From contig CANIBQ010000010.1 in NCBI GenBank assembly GCA_947465645.1, forward strand, positions 32,603 through 96,602: a DNA stretch of 64,000 nt, read 5' to 3'. Source of the stretch: Acidobacteriota bacterium. Lineage in GTDB: Bacteria; Acidobacteriota; Vicinamibacteria; Vicinamibacterales; UBA2999. Below, piece by piece: positions 26,915 through 35,245 of this stretch. How positions within the stretch are numbered: position 1 is the first letter of the stretch; the number at the start of each line of letters is the position of its first letter. The notes beneath the pieces were generated by a model, which searched no databases, had not been told where the DNA came from, and saw nothing but the letters and a program-made list of their open reading frames with translations. Position numbers and translations under genes: made by a program.

Positions 26915-28177
26915 ATGTTTACCCAGCCGTCGAGCGACGCCGACAAGAACCTGCGGGTGCTGATCGTTGGCGCCGATCCCGCCCTCGAAGAGGAGTTCCG
27001 CAGCGCGCTCTCGCGTGTGCCGGATCGGCAGGGCACCATTTACTACGTCGACACCTATCGTGACGCCATCGACGTCGCCAGGCGGCGCCGGCCACACCTG
27101 ATCGTCGTGGAGATCGACCGCGCTGCGAGCGAGATCGCGGCGCTCGCGAAAGACCTGCAGGCGCAGGTGCCGGAATCGGCGATCGCGGGCGCCTTTACCC
27201 CGGACCACCTCGAACACGGCCAGTCGGAAGGCGCCACGATCATCGAGCTGCTGCGCGCACAGGTGCGCGACTTCCTGCGGCGGCCGCTGTCGACCACCGA
27301 GCTGCGCGCCGTGCTCGATCGCCTGTTTTCACGCCTGCCCGGTGCAGCCCCCGCGGCCCAGGGCCGGGTCGCCGCGTTCATCAGCAACAAGGGGGGCGTC
27401 GGCAAGTCGATGCTGGCGGTGAACGTCGCCTGCGCGCTGGCGCTCCGGCATCCCGACGAGGTGCTGCTGATCGACACCTCGCTGCAGATCGGCACCTGCT
27501 CGATGCTGCTCGACCTCAAGCCCACCACCAGCATCGTCGACGCGATTCGCGAACGGGATCGCCTCGACAAGACGCTGCTGCGCCACCTGACGCTCAGGCA
27601 CGGCACCGGGTTGCGCCTGCTGGCCGCGCCGACCGATGCGCTCGAGGGCGCGGAAGTCGACGACGAGGCGATCTCCCGGATCCTCAACATGGCGCGCCGC
27701 TCCTTCAACTACGTGATCGTCGACACCTTTCCGATGCTCGACAGCGTGCTGATGGCGATTCTCGACGTGGCCGACGTCGCCTACATCGTTACGCAGGGCC
27801 TGGCGCCCGCGGTGGCGGGGATCGCGCGCCTGCTGCCGGTGCTCGAAGGGCTCGGCCTGCCCGCCTCGCGGCAGCGCCTGGTGCTCAACTACAACTACAA
27901 GCCGTTTCTCGGCAACCTCCAGCCGTCGGACATCGCCAACCGGCTCGAGCGCACGGTCGATTACGTCGTGCCGTACGAACGCGGCGTGCTGACGTCGATG
28001 AATACCGGCAGTCCGCACATCCTGCATACGAGACGGTGGGACCGGTTCGGGCGCGAGATCAACCGCCTGGTCTCGGATCTCGACACCTGGACGCCGAACG
28101 CGGCCAGCGACGCGGTTGCACCGCAGGCGGCTGCCGAACGCCGCGCGAGCCCCGTCGAACAGAAGGAGTGGTCGTGA
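26915..28177 (+). CDS. tadZ: TadZ/CpaE pilus localisation ATPase
   Basis: 420 residues. Residues 13-140 form a receiver-like domain (VLIVGADPALEEEFRSAL, HLIVVEIDRA). Residues 148-400 form a MinD/ParA-type ATPase with deviant Walker A SNKGGVGKSMLAVNVA, LLIDTSLQ and VIVDTFPM. TadZ places the pilus machine at its cellular site. The final 40 residues are an unstructured Ala-rich tail. Stop overlaps the tadA GTG (GTGA). Confidence 0.92.
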   Translation: MFTQPSSDADKNLRVLIVGADPALEEEFRSALSRVPDRQGTIYYVDTYRDAIDVARRRRPHLIVVEIDRAASEIAALAKDLQAQVPESAIAGAFTPDHLEHGQSEGATIIELLRAQVRDFLRRPLSTTELRAVLDRLFSRLPGAAPAAQGRVAAFISNKGGVGKSMLAVNVACALALRHPDEVLLIDTSLQIGTCSMLLDLKPTTSIVDAIRERDRLDKTLLRHLTLRHGTGLRLLAAPTDALEGAEVDDEAISRILNMARRSFNYVIVDTFPMLDSVLMAILDVADVAYIVTQGLAPAVAGIARLLPVLEGLGLPASRQRLVLNYNYKPFLGNLQPSDIANRLERTVDYVVPYERGVLTSMNTGSPHILHTRRWDRFGREINRLVSDLDTWTPNAASDAVAPQAAAERRASPVEQKEWS

Positions 28178-29616
28178 GCGATCGACGGGACGATCTCGCC
28201 TCGCAGTTCAACGCGATCGATCGCCGGCGGCTGTCCCGGCCGTCCGGGGACGCCGCCGCGCGGCTGAAGACCGTCGCGGCCAAGGGCGGGCGCCTGGCGG
28301 GCGAGGATGCGGATCCGGTGGCCAAGGCCGGCAAGCCCGGACGAAGCGATTACCTGGCGGTCAAGGCGGCTTTGCAGGCGCGGCTGCTCGACGAGATCGG
28401 CGAGCGCGGGCTGCTCGAGACAGAGGGCGTCGACGTGGCGGCGGCGGTGCACGAGTTTGCCGCCCGGGCGATCGCCTCCGAGGATGTCGGGCTCAACGAG
28501 GTCGAGCGCATCCGGCTGGCCGAGGAGCTCACCGACGAGACCATCGGGATGGGTCCGCTGGCGCCGCTGCTGGCCGACCCCGCCGTCAGCGACATTCTCG
28601 TCAACGCCCCCGACCAGGTCTACGTGGAGCGGTTCGGCAAGCTCGAACGCACCGACGTCCGCTTCCGGGACACCGACCACATCGTGCGGGTGATCGAGCG
28701 TATCGCGGCGCGCGTCGGCCGCCGGATCGACACCGCCTCGCCGATGGCTGACCTCCGCCTGCCGGACGGCAGCCGCGTCAACGCCACCCTCCCGCCGGTG
28801 ACGATCGACAGCCCGACGATCTCGATCCGCCGCTTCGGCCGGCGGCGGCTGCGGCGTGACGATCTGCTGAACATCGGGACGCTCTCTCCCGAGATCCTGG
28901 AGTTCCTGGTCTTCGCGGTGCGCGCGCGCAAGAACATCCTGATTTCGGGCGGCACCGGCGCCGGCAAGTCCACGCTCCTGGGCGTGCTCGCCGAGGCGAT
29001 CCCCGACACCGAGCGCATCGTCACGATCGAGGACACCGCCGAGCTCGCCCTCGACCAGGAGCACGTCGTCCGCATGGAGACGCGGCCGGTCAACATCGAG
29101 GGCCGCGGCCGGATCCTCGCCCGCGACCTGCTGGTCAACGCGCTGCGCATGCGGCCCGATCGCATCATCGTCGGCGAGGTGCGGGGCGCCGAGGCGCTCG
29201 ACATGCTGCAGGCGCTCAACACCGGCCATGACGGCGGCATCGGCACCATTCACGCGAACTCGACCCGCGATGCGCTGGCGCGGCTCGAGACGATGGTGCT
29301 GATGGCGGGCATCGAGCTGCCATCGCGCGCCGTGCGCGAGCAGATCGTCTCGGCGATCCACCTGATCGTGCAGGTCCGCCGCTACGACGACGGCGTCCGG
29401 CGGATCGAATCGGTGGCCGAGATCACCGGGATCGAGGGTGCGACGCCACAGATGCAGGAGCTGTTCGCGTTCCGGCGGCGGGGGAAGCAGGGCCGCAAGG
29501 TGCTGGGCCACTTCACCGCGACCGGGGTGATTCCACGCATGGTCGAGGACCTGCGCGAGGAGGGCATCCTGGTGCCGGCCGCGCTGTTCCAGCGAACAGA
29601 GGATCCTGACCAGTGA
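28174..29616 (+). CDS. tadA: Tad pilus secretion ATPase TadA/CpaF
   Basis: 480 residues of the GspE/PulE superfamily. N-terminal helical domain at about 55-190, then Walker A ISGGTGAGKSTLL (about residues 265-277), Asp box VTIEDTAEL, Walker B RPDRIIVGEVRG and His box GGIGTIHANS. It drives Flp pilin polymerisation. GTG at 28174 has Shine-Dalgarno AAGGAG 5 nt upstream and overlaps the tadZ stop; the frame runs further upstream but only as antisense of coding sequence already assigned to tadZ. Confidence 0.95.
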   Translation: MSDRRDDLASQFNAIDRRRLSRPSGDAAARLKTVAAKGGRLAGEDADPVAKAGKPGRSDYLAVKAALQARLLDEIGERGLLETEGVDVAAAVHEFAARAIASEDVGLNEVERIRLAEELTDETIGMGPLAPLLADPAVSDILVNAPDQVYVERFGKLERTDVRFRDTDHIVRVIERIAARVGRRIDTASPMADLRLPDGSRVNATLPPVTIDSPTISIRRFGRRRLRRDDLLNIGTLSPEILEFLVFAVRARKNILISGGTGAGKSTLLGVLAEAIPDTERIVTIEDTAELALDQEHVVRMETRPVNIEGRGRILARDLLVNALRMRPDRIIVGEVRGAEALDMLQALNTGHDGGIGTIHANSTRDALARLETMVLMAGIELPSRAVREQIVSAIHLIVQVRRYDDGVRRIESVAEITGIEGATPQMQELFAFRRRGKQGRKVLGHFTATGVIPRMVEDLREEGILVPAALFQRTEDPDQ

Positions 29617-30470
29617 CGCTCGCCGCCCTGACCGCCCTGCTCGCGACAGGCGTGCTGTATCTCCTGTACGGACAGCACGCGCGGCGCCTCGCCGACGAGC
29701 GGCTTGGCGCGCTGATCGGCACCGCCGTCATCGTCGAGACTCGCGAGGAGCCGACGCGAAGGATTCGATCGTTTCCGCCCCGCTATCGCTTCGCTGCCCC
29801 GACGATTGGTGTGGCGACGGCCGTGATGTGCTGGCTTGTGATCGACCTGCCCCTGGAGGTCGGCATCGCCTTCGGAGTGCTCGCCGGAGTGATCGCGCAC
29901 CTGATCGAGGACTACCGGGGTGAGCAGCAGGCGGCGGCGATCGAAGCGCAGCTCGCCGCGGCGATCTACCTGATGGTCGGGTCGCTGCGCGCCGGCGCCA
30001 GCCTGCTGGCCGCCTTCGATTCGGCGCTCGAGGAGGTGGGGCCGCCGCTGCGGCCGTATTTCCAGGAGGTGGCCGGACGGATCCGGCTTGGCGACGACCC
30101 GCGCGCGGCCGTCAGCGACCTGCAGGTGCACGTGCCGCTGGAGACGTTCAGGCTCTTCTCGACCTCGCTGTCGATTCACTGGGAGGTGGGCGGCAGCCTG
30201 GCGACGACGCTCTCGACCGTCGGCCAGACGGTCCGCGACCGCATCGAGTTGTCGCGGCGGGTGCGCGCGCAGGGCGTCGAATCGCACGCCTCGGTCGCGG
30301 TGGTCCTGGGCATTGCCTACGTGCTCGCCTTCCTGATGTGGCGTTCGAACCCGGACCGGCTCGAGGCGTTCGTGGTGACCGGCATTGGTACGGCGATCGT
30401 CGCGATCGTCATACTGCTCCAGGCGATTGGCCTGCTCTGGATGGCCAGGTTGAACAAGAGCACGTTTTGA
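29613..30470 (+). CDS. tadB: Tad inner-membrane platform protein TadB
   Basis: 285 residues. Membrane helices at about 2-20, 62-95, 222-242 and 255-280 surround a cytoplasmic T2SS-F domain (about 108-215: LAAAIYLMVGSLRAGASLLAAF, WEVGGSLATTLSTVGQTVRDR). The GTG start overlaps tadA (GTGA). It forms the heteromeric platform with TadC. Confidence 0.9.
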   Translation: MTLAALTALLATGVLYLLYGQHARRLADERLGALIGTAVIVETREEPTRRIRSFPPRYRFAAPTIGVATAVMCWLVIDLPLEVGIAFGVLAGVIAHLIEDYRGEQQAAAIEAQLAAAIYLMVGSLRAGASLLAAFDSALEEVGPPLRPYFQEVAGRIRLGDDPRAAVSDLQVHVPLETFRLFSTSLSIHWEVGGSLATTLSTVGQTVRDRIELSRRVRAQGVESHASVAVVLGIAYVLAFLMWRSNPDRLEAFVVTGIGTAIVAIVILLQAIGLLWMARLNKSTF

Positions 30471-30498
30471 GGGGAGCACCGCCTGTGAGAGAGATGCT

Positions 30499-31410
30499 GT
30501 GGCCAATCTGATCGCGCTGGTGATCGTCGTCGCGGCGGTCGTGCTGGCCTCGGTGATGATGAAGAGCTGGAGCGTGCGGCGCCGCGCGCTGATCCGCCTG
30601 TACGCGGTGGACGATCCGCGCGTCACCACCGGCGCCCAGTCCTCAGCTCGCGACACGCGGCTCGGGCGGTGGCTGGCGAGCGCCGGCTATCGCCGCCCGA
30701 ACGCGCAGACGGTCTTTGTCGCTGCCACGATCGCCGCAGTGGTGGTCGGCCTCGCGGTCAGCCAGGTCTACCGGGTGGTGTTCTTCAGGCCGTTGCTCAA
30801 CGCGATCTCGAACGTGCCGGGCAGCGCGGGCGACATGCTCGCTCTGGCGCTCCAGGGTGGTCCGTGGATTCTGTTCATGATCACGGCGCTGGCGCCCGCG
30901 CTCGCCGTGCGGACCAGGCGCCGGGCGCGGGTGCTGGCGATCGAACAGGACCTGCCGCTGGCGCTGGAGCTGTTCGCGACGATGGCCGAGGCGGGCCTCG
31001 GCTTCGACGCCGCGCTCGCGAAGATCGTGCGGGCACAGGGAAGCGATCGACCGCTCGTCTCCGAGTTCGTCAATTTTCAGCACGACATGCTGGCAGGCAT
31101 GTCGCGCACCCAGGCGCTGCGCCAGCTTGCGCGGCGCGTCGACGTTCCCTCGCTCACGAGCTTCACATCCGCGCTGATCCAGGCGGAGCAGGTCGGCGCG
31201 AGCATGGCCGAGACGCTGCAGCACCAGGCGGTGGACCTCCGCCAGCGCCGCCGCGAGAACGCCTTGCTGCGGGCGCAGGCGCTGCCCGTCAAGCTGGTCT
31301 TCCCGCTGGTCGTCTGCTTCCTGCCGGGCATCTTCGTGTCGACGCTGGCACCGGTGCTCTTTCAGATGGTGGAAGTGGCCAACGGTGTGCTGAGGTCTTC
31401 AGGCCGATGA
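30499..31410 (+). CDS. tadC: Tad inner-membrane platform protein TadC
   Basis: 303 residues with the same T2SS-F fold as TadB: helices at about 2-22, 74-95, 110-140 and 270-295, and cytoplasmic domain LPLALELFATMAEAGLGFDAAL with QAEQVGASMAETLQHQA. GTG start at 30499; 28 nt separate it from tadB. Its stop overlaps the tadD start. Confidence 0.9.
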   Translation: MANLIALVIVVAAVVLASVMMKSWSVRRRALIRLYAVDDPRVTTGAQSSARDTRLGRWLASAGYRRPNAQTVFVAATIAAVVVGLAVSQVYRVVFFRPLLNAISNVPGSAGDMLALALQGGPWILFMITALAPALAVRTRRRARVLAIEQDLPLALELFATMAEAGLGFDAALAKIVRAQGSDRPLVSEFVNFQHDMLAGMSRTQALRQLARRVDVPSLTSFTSALIQAEQVGASMAETLQHQAVDLRQRRRENALLRAQALPVKLVFPLVVCFLPGIFVSTLAPVLFQMVEVANGVLRSSGR

Positions 31411-32111
31411 TGCGTCACCCCGCTATCCCGGTCGCCTGCCTCGTGATGACGGCGGCGTGCGCGACCAATCCGGTCCTGCGCCAGCAGTGCTACAACCCTG
31501 ACGCCCGCCTGGCGAGGCTCCTGCAACCGTACCAGGAGTTGCGCGCCAAGGACTGCACGGTGGACGAGAGCATCGAGCGGGGTGGGGCGGAGTGCGATCG
31601 ACTCGAGCGCGAGATCGTCACGCTCGGCGTGGTGTGCTCGGCGCACGCGCCGACCCTGATGGCCAACGCCGTGATCGCGTACGACAAGCAGCGGCCGGCA
31701 GACTCACAGCAGATGCTCGACGTGATCCTGTCCCAGCCGCGCGGCTATCCGGACGCGGCTGTCCTCAGGGCGAGGATCGCGATCGAGGAAGGCAATATCC
31801 CGTTCGCCCAGCGCCTGCTCGCGCAGCAGATCAAGCTGGTGCCCGATCACGCGGGGCTGCACGAGACCCACGCTGCGGCGCTGTACCTGGCTGGAAAGAT
31901 GGCGGAGGCGAGAGGCGAGCTGACGATGGCGGGACGGCTGGGCGCGCCCCGCTGGCGGATCGCGTATCACCTCGGTCTGATTGAAGAAGCCCTCGGGCTC
32001 CGCGCCGAAGCCAGCCAGCTCTATGCCGAAGCGCTGCAGGGCAATCCCGGCTGGGCGCCGGCAGACTCACGCCTCAAGGCATTGCGCGCCACGGGCGCGG
32101 CGCCCCGCTGA
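31407..32111 (+). CDS. tadD: TadD-like TPR lipoprotein
   Basis: 234 residues. The N-terminal signal ends in a lipobox (MTAAC, Cys about residue 19), so it should be an outer- or inner-membrane lipoprotein; TadD is thought to act as pilotin or assembly factor for the secretin. From about residue 85 it contains TPR-like helices (ANAVIAYDKQRPADSQQMLD, HETHAAALYLAGKMAEA, YHLGLIEEALGLRAEASQLY). ATG at 31407 overlaps the tadC stop (ATGA), with a second ATG at 31410. Last gene of the Tad operon. Confidence 0.85.
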   Translation: MMRHPAIPVACLVMTAACATNPVLRQQCYNPDARLARLLQPYQELRAKDCTVDESIERGGAECDRLEREIVTLGVVCSAHAPTLMANAVIAYDKQRPADSQQMLDVILSQPRGYPDAAVLRARIAIEEGNIPFAQRLLAQQIKLVPDHAGLHETHAAALYLAGKMAEARGELTMAGRLGAPRWRIAYHLGLIEEALGLRAEASQLYAEALQGNPGWAPADSRLKALRATGAAPR

Positions 32112-32145
32112 GAGCGTTACCGAGAAGCCTCGCTGAGAAACGCGA

Positions 32146-33339
32146 TCACTCCGCGGGAGGAGCGGCCACCGTCACCGTCTTCGACGTGGTCTGGCTCTGT
32201 CCGCCCGAGTTCATGACCGTCAAGGTGACCGTGTAGGTCCTCGCCAGCGCGTACTTGTGAGTCGGCGTCACGCCGGAACCCCCGGTGCCATCCCCGAAAT
32301 CCCACGCATACGTTCCACCGCTGATCGACGATGACGAGGCGTTGAAGAACACCGTGTCGTCGATCAGCGGGTCGGTTGGGGAGAACACGAAGTTCGCGGA
32401 CCCGGCCGGCAGTGTCGTCGAGATCGTGATCTGCTGAGAGGTCGTGGCCGTCAGCCCCGTGTCGCTCGTGACCGAGAGCCTGATCGCGAACGTACCTCCC
32501 CGCGTGTAGCGGTGGGTCGTCGAGGCGCCGGCGCCCGTGGTGCCGTCGCCGAAGTCCCACGCATAGGTCGCGCCCTGGGCGGGAGCGCCGGGGATTCCCG
32601 GCCCTCCGGGGATCGGCGTGGCGTTGGCGGTGAAGATGACATCCTGGTTGATCGCCGGGGCTCTCGGCGAGAACGTGAAATTCGCCGTCGCCGGCGGCAG
32701 CGTCGTCGAGACGGTAATCGTCCTCGAAGACGTCGACGTGGCCCGGTTGTCGCTCGTCACCGTCATCGTGACGGTGAACGTCCCGCCCCGCGCGTAGCGA
32801 TGGGTGGTGGTGACGCCCGAGCCGGGCGGCGTCTGGTCTCCAAAGTCCCATGCGTACGTGCCGTTGCTAGCACTCGAGGTGGAGGCGTTGAAGGAGACGT
32901 CCTGATTGATGGTCGGGTTGGTCGGCGAGTTCGAAAAACGAGCCACAGTCGCGACGGTACTCGGGAAGTCACTGGCATCGAATGAGACATAGGTGGCCGT
33001 GCCTTGCGAGAGCGTGATGCTCTTCTCCGATGACAGCGAGCCGGTCCTGGTATCGCGCGCCGTGAAGGTGACGTCCGCCTGCGGCGTCGGCGCGGTGCCG
33101 TTGTTGAAGACGTTGGCGTTGGATTCGGGAAGGGTGAGGCTGAAGGTCTGCGTCTGCCCCGCGGCGACCTGGCCCACATTGTTCCCGTTCGCCAGCGCCT
33201 GGATCGGGTTGGCCGTCCGGTTCACGACAATGACGGGAAAGTCCGATTCATACCGGCCCACGCAACCCGACACCAGGAGCGCGGCGAGCAGTCCGCTGAC
33301 CCCGCCGAGACGCGCGACGCTGCGCAACGTTGTATTCAT
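32146..33339 (-). CDS. lipoprotein with three PKD domains
   Basis: 397 residues. Signal peptide with lipobox LLVSGC (Cys about residue 26). After a 100-residue N-terminal region (FPVIVVNRTANPIQALANG, a fimbria-like beta domain) come three PKD repeats, each with the GTYAWDFGD or ATYAWDFGDG signature and a closing TTHRYARGGTF or THKYALARTYT strand, at about 135-215, 220-310 and 315-395. PKD domains are surface beta-sandwiches used in adhesion or as spacers. It is convergent with the Tad operon; a role in surface contact is a guess. Confidence 0.87.
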   Translation of the reverse strand: MNTTLRSVARLGGVSGLLAALLVSGCVGRYESDFPVIVVNRTANPIQALANGNNVGQVAAGQTQTFSLTLPESNANVFNNGTAPTPQADVTFTARDTRTGSLSSEKSITLSQGTATYVSFDASDFPSTVATVARFSNSPTNPTINQDVSFNASTSSASNGTYAWDFGDQTPPGSGVTTTHRYARGGTFTVTMTVTSDNRATSTSSRTITVSTTLPPATANFTFSPRAPAINQDVIFTANATPIPGGPGIPGAPAQGATYAWDFGDGTTGAGASTTHRYTRGGTFAIRLSVTSDTGLTATTSQQITISTTLPAGSANFVFSPTDPLIDDTVFFNASSSSISGGTYAWDFGDGTGGSGVTPTHKYALARTYTVTLTVMNSGGQSQTTSKTVTVAAPPAE

Positions 33340-33417
33340 GTCGAGGAAACTCAGACCGGAGCCGCGGTCACAGCTTCGGGGATTCTACCTGCCGGTGAAT
33401 CGCCCGCGCAAGGAACC

Positions 33418-33444
33418 TTGACAACGAACCGGCGCTGCTACAGT
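33418..33444 (+). promoter_or_regulatory. candidate sigma-70 promoter of the sugar dehydrogenase gene
   Basis: TTGACA (33418-33423) and TACAGT (33439-33444) with a 15-bp spacer, which is shorter than ideal. A good Shine-Dalgarno GGAGG (33454-33458) lies 9 nt before the ATG. Confidence 0.5.
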
Positions 33445-33467
33445 GTGCTCCGCGGAGGCCCCGTGTT

Positions 33468-35162
33468 ATGCGATGTCACACAAATGTCTCAGTGGCGGGC
33501 CTGGCAATCCTGCTGCTGGCGAGCGGATCGGCGGCCCTCGGCCAGTACCCCGCTACATTTCAGATCACCAAGGACGGCACCTCCATCGTCGTCGAAGACT
33601 ACGCGAGCGTGCCCTCGTCCAGCCTGATGCGTGACCAGCCGTACCCGGCGCCGATCGACCCGCGCGGACAGCTGGCGCGGGTGAACGGGCTCGTCTCGGA
33701 GCCGTCCGATGCTCCGCAATCGGCGGCGCGCTTCTTCGTCGTCGACCAGAACGGCATCCTCTTCACGCTGGACAGGGGGACGAAGGCGTTCACGCCTTAC
33801 ATCGACATCGGGCGCGTGTTCGGCAAGTTCACCAACACCGGCAGCCTGGGAATGGGGGTCGCCTCGATCGCCTTCGACCCGGCCTACGCGCGCAACGGCC
33901 GGTTCTACACCGTGCACAACGAGCGTCCCGTCATGCCCGCTGCCGCCGCCCCGGTCAGCACGTCGCTGCCGGGACTGAACCTCGCCGGCTTCGCGGTGAC
34001 ACCAGCGATCAACCCGCCGGTCGGCAACGTGTCGCACGAATCGCTGCTGGTCGAATGGACCGACACCAACATCAGGAACCAGACGTTCGAGGGCACCGCG
34101 CGCGAAGTGATGAGGGTGGGACTGAACTTTCCGCTCCACCCGATGGGCGACATCCTCTTCAACCCGCTGGCCCGTCGCGGCGATGCCGACTACGGCAACC
34201 TGTACATCGCCATGGGGGACGGCACCGCTGGCGAGCGTCCCGGCGTCACGCATCCCGTGCCGCAGCGTCTCGACAGCCTGGCCGGAAAGATCCTCAGGAT
34301 CACCCCCGACGTCACGCTTCGCACGGCCGACACGCTCAGCGCCAATGGCCGGTACCGCATACCGTCCGCCGCCGCCAACGCGAATCCATTCGTGTCGGTC
34401 GCGGGTGCCCGCGGGGAAATCTACGCCTATGGCTTCCGCAATCCGCACCGGCTCTCGTGGGACACGGTCACCAACACCCTCATCGCCAATGACGTCGGCC
34501 ACCGTTCGTGGGAAGAGGTCAACATCGTCACCAGGGGCGGCAACTACGGGTGGGCCGAGCGCGAGGGTCCCGAGACGGTCTTCATCGGCGGGCCGAACGA
34601 CTCGAAGACCGGAAGCCAGGCGCAGCCGCCGGTGGCCCTGCCGGCGCCGGATACGCTGATCGTCGAGGGTCTGGATAAGCCAGTCACCCCGATTTACCCG
34701 GTAGCAGTGTTCAGCCATCGCGAGGGCACGGCGATCGGCAGCGGCTTCGTCTACCGCGGAAAGCTGATGCCGCAGCTGGCGGGGAAGTACGTCTTCTCTG
34801 AAATCGTCACCGGGAGGATCTTCTACTCCGATCTCGCGGAGATGCGAGCCGCGCAGGGAAGCCCCGGGAAGACCGCGGCGATCCACGAGATCCAGGTTGT
34901 CTTCAAAGCGCCCGGCGCCCAGGCCGCCGTGAAGGTGCGCATGTTCGACATCGTCGCCGACGCCTACCTCCGTAAGAACGGCACGCCGGCGGCGACCAGC
35001 GCGCTGCCGGGGGGCGTCACCGGCACGCGACGCGGCGAGGCCGATCCCTATGGCGCCGGGTACGGTGGTGGCCGCGCCGACGTCCGGTTCGCTGTCGGCG
35101 GCGACGGCGAAATCTATATCCTCAGCAAGAGCGATGGAATGATCCGGAAGATGATCCGTTGA
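33468..35162 (+). CDS. secreted PQQ-type glucose/sorbosone dehydrogenase-like protein
   Basis: 564 residues with a signal peptide (about 1-26). The body matches the six-bladed GSDH propeller (PF07995): SLGMGVASIAFDPAYARNGR, YGNLYIAMGDG, LAGKILRITPD, YAYGFRNPHRLSWD, NDVGHRSWEEVNIV and GGNYGWAEREG. Known members oxidise aldoses or sorbosone with PQQ and calcium in the periplasm. A long insert around residues 145-200 and a C-terminal extension are present. No PQQ biosynthesis genes are in the window, so the true cofactor and substrate are unproven. Confidence 0.88.
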   Translation: MRCHTNVSVAGLAILLLASGSAALGQYPATFQITKDGTSIVVEDYASVPSSSLMRDQPYPAPIDPRGQLARVNGLVSEPSDAPQSAARFFVVDQNGILFTLDRGTKAFTPYIDIGRVFGKFTNTGSLGMGVASIAFDPAYARNGRFYTVHNERPVMPAAAAPVSTSLPGLNLAGFAVTPAINPPVGNVSHESLLVEWTDTNIRNQTFEGTAREVMRVGLNFPLHPMGDILFNPLARRGDADYGNLYIAMGDGTAGERPGVTHPVPQRLDSLAGKILRITPDVTLRTADTLSANGRYRIPSAAANANPFVSVAGARGEIYAYGFRNPHRLSWDTVTNTLIANDVGHRSWEEVNIVTRGGNYGWAEREGPETVFIGGPNDSKTGSQAQPPVALPAPDTLIVEGLDKPVTPIYPVAVFSHREGTAIGSGFVYRGKLMPQLAGKYVFSEIVTGRIFYSDLAEMRAAQGSPGKTAAIHEIQVVFKAPGAQAAVKVRMFDIVADAYLRKNGTPAATSALPGGVTGTRRGEADPYGAGYGGGRADVRFAVGGDGEIYILSKSDGMIRKMIR

Positions 35163-35245
35163 GCCCGGCTCGGTCTATCGGTTTATGGTTGAGCCGGAGT
35201 CACGGATGAGATTCGAATCGGCGTCCAACTATTAACATTGGACCC

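Noticed and set aside
30669..32111. A 480-residue frame for TadD
   Set aside because: The first 246 codons overlap tadC out of frame and have Arg/Gly-rich shadow composition; the lipoprotein signal begins at 31407.
32290..32860. Repeated DNA (YAWDFGD-coding) as a genomic repeat element
   Set aside because: The repetition is at protein level and is explained by three PKD domains in one gene.
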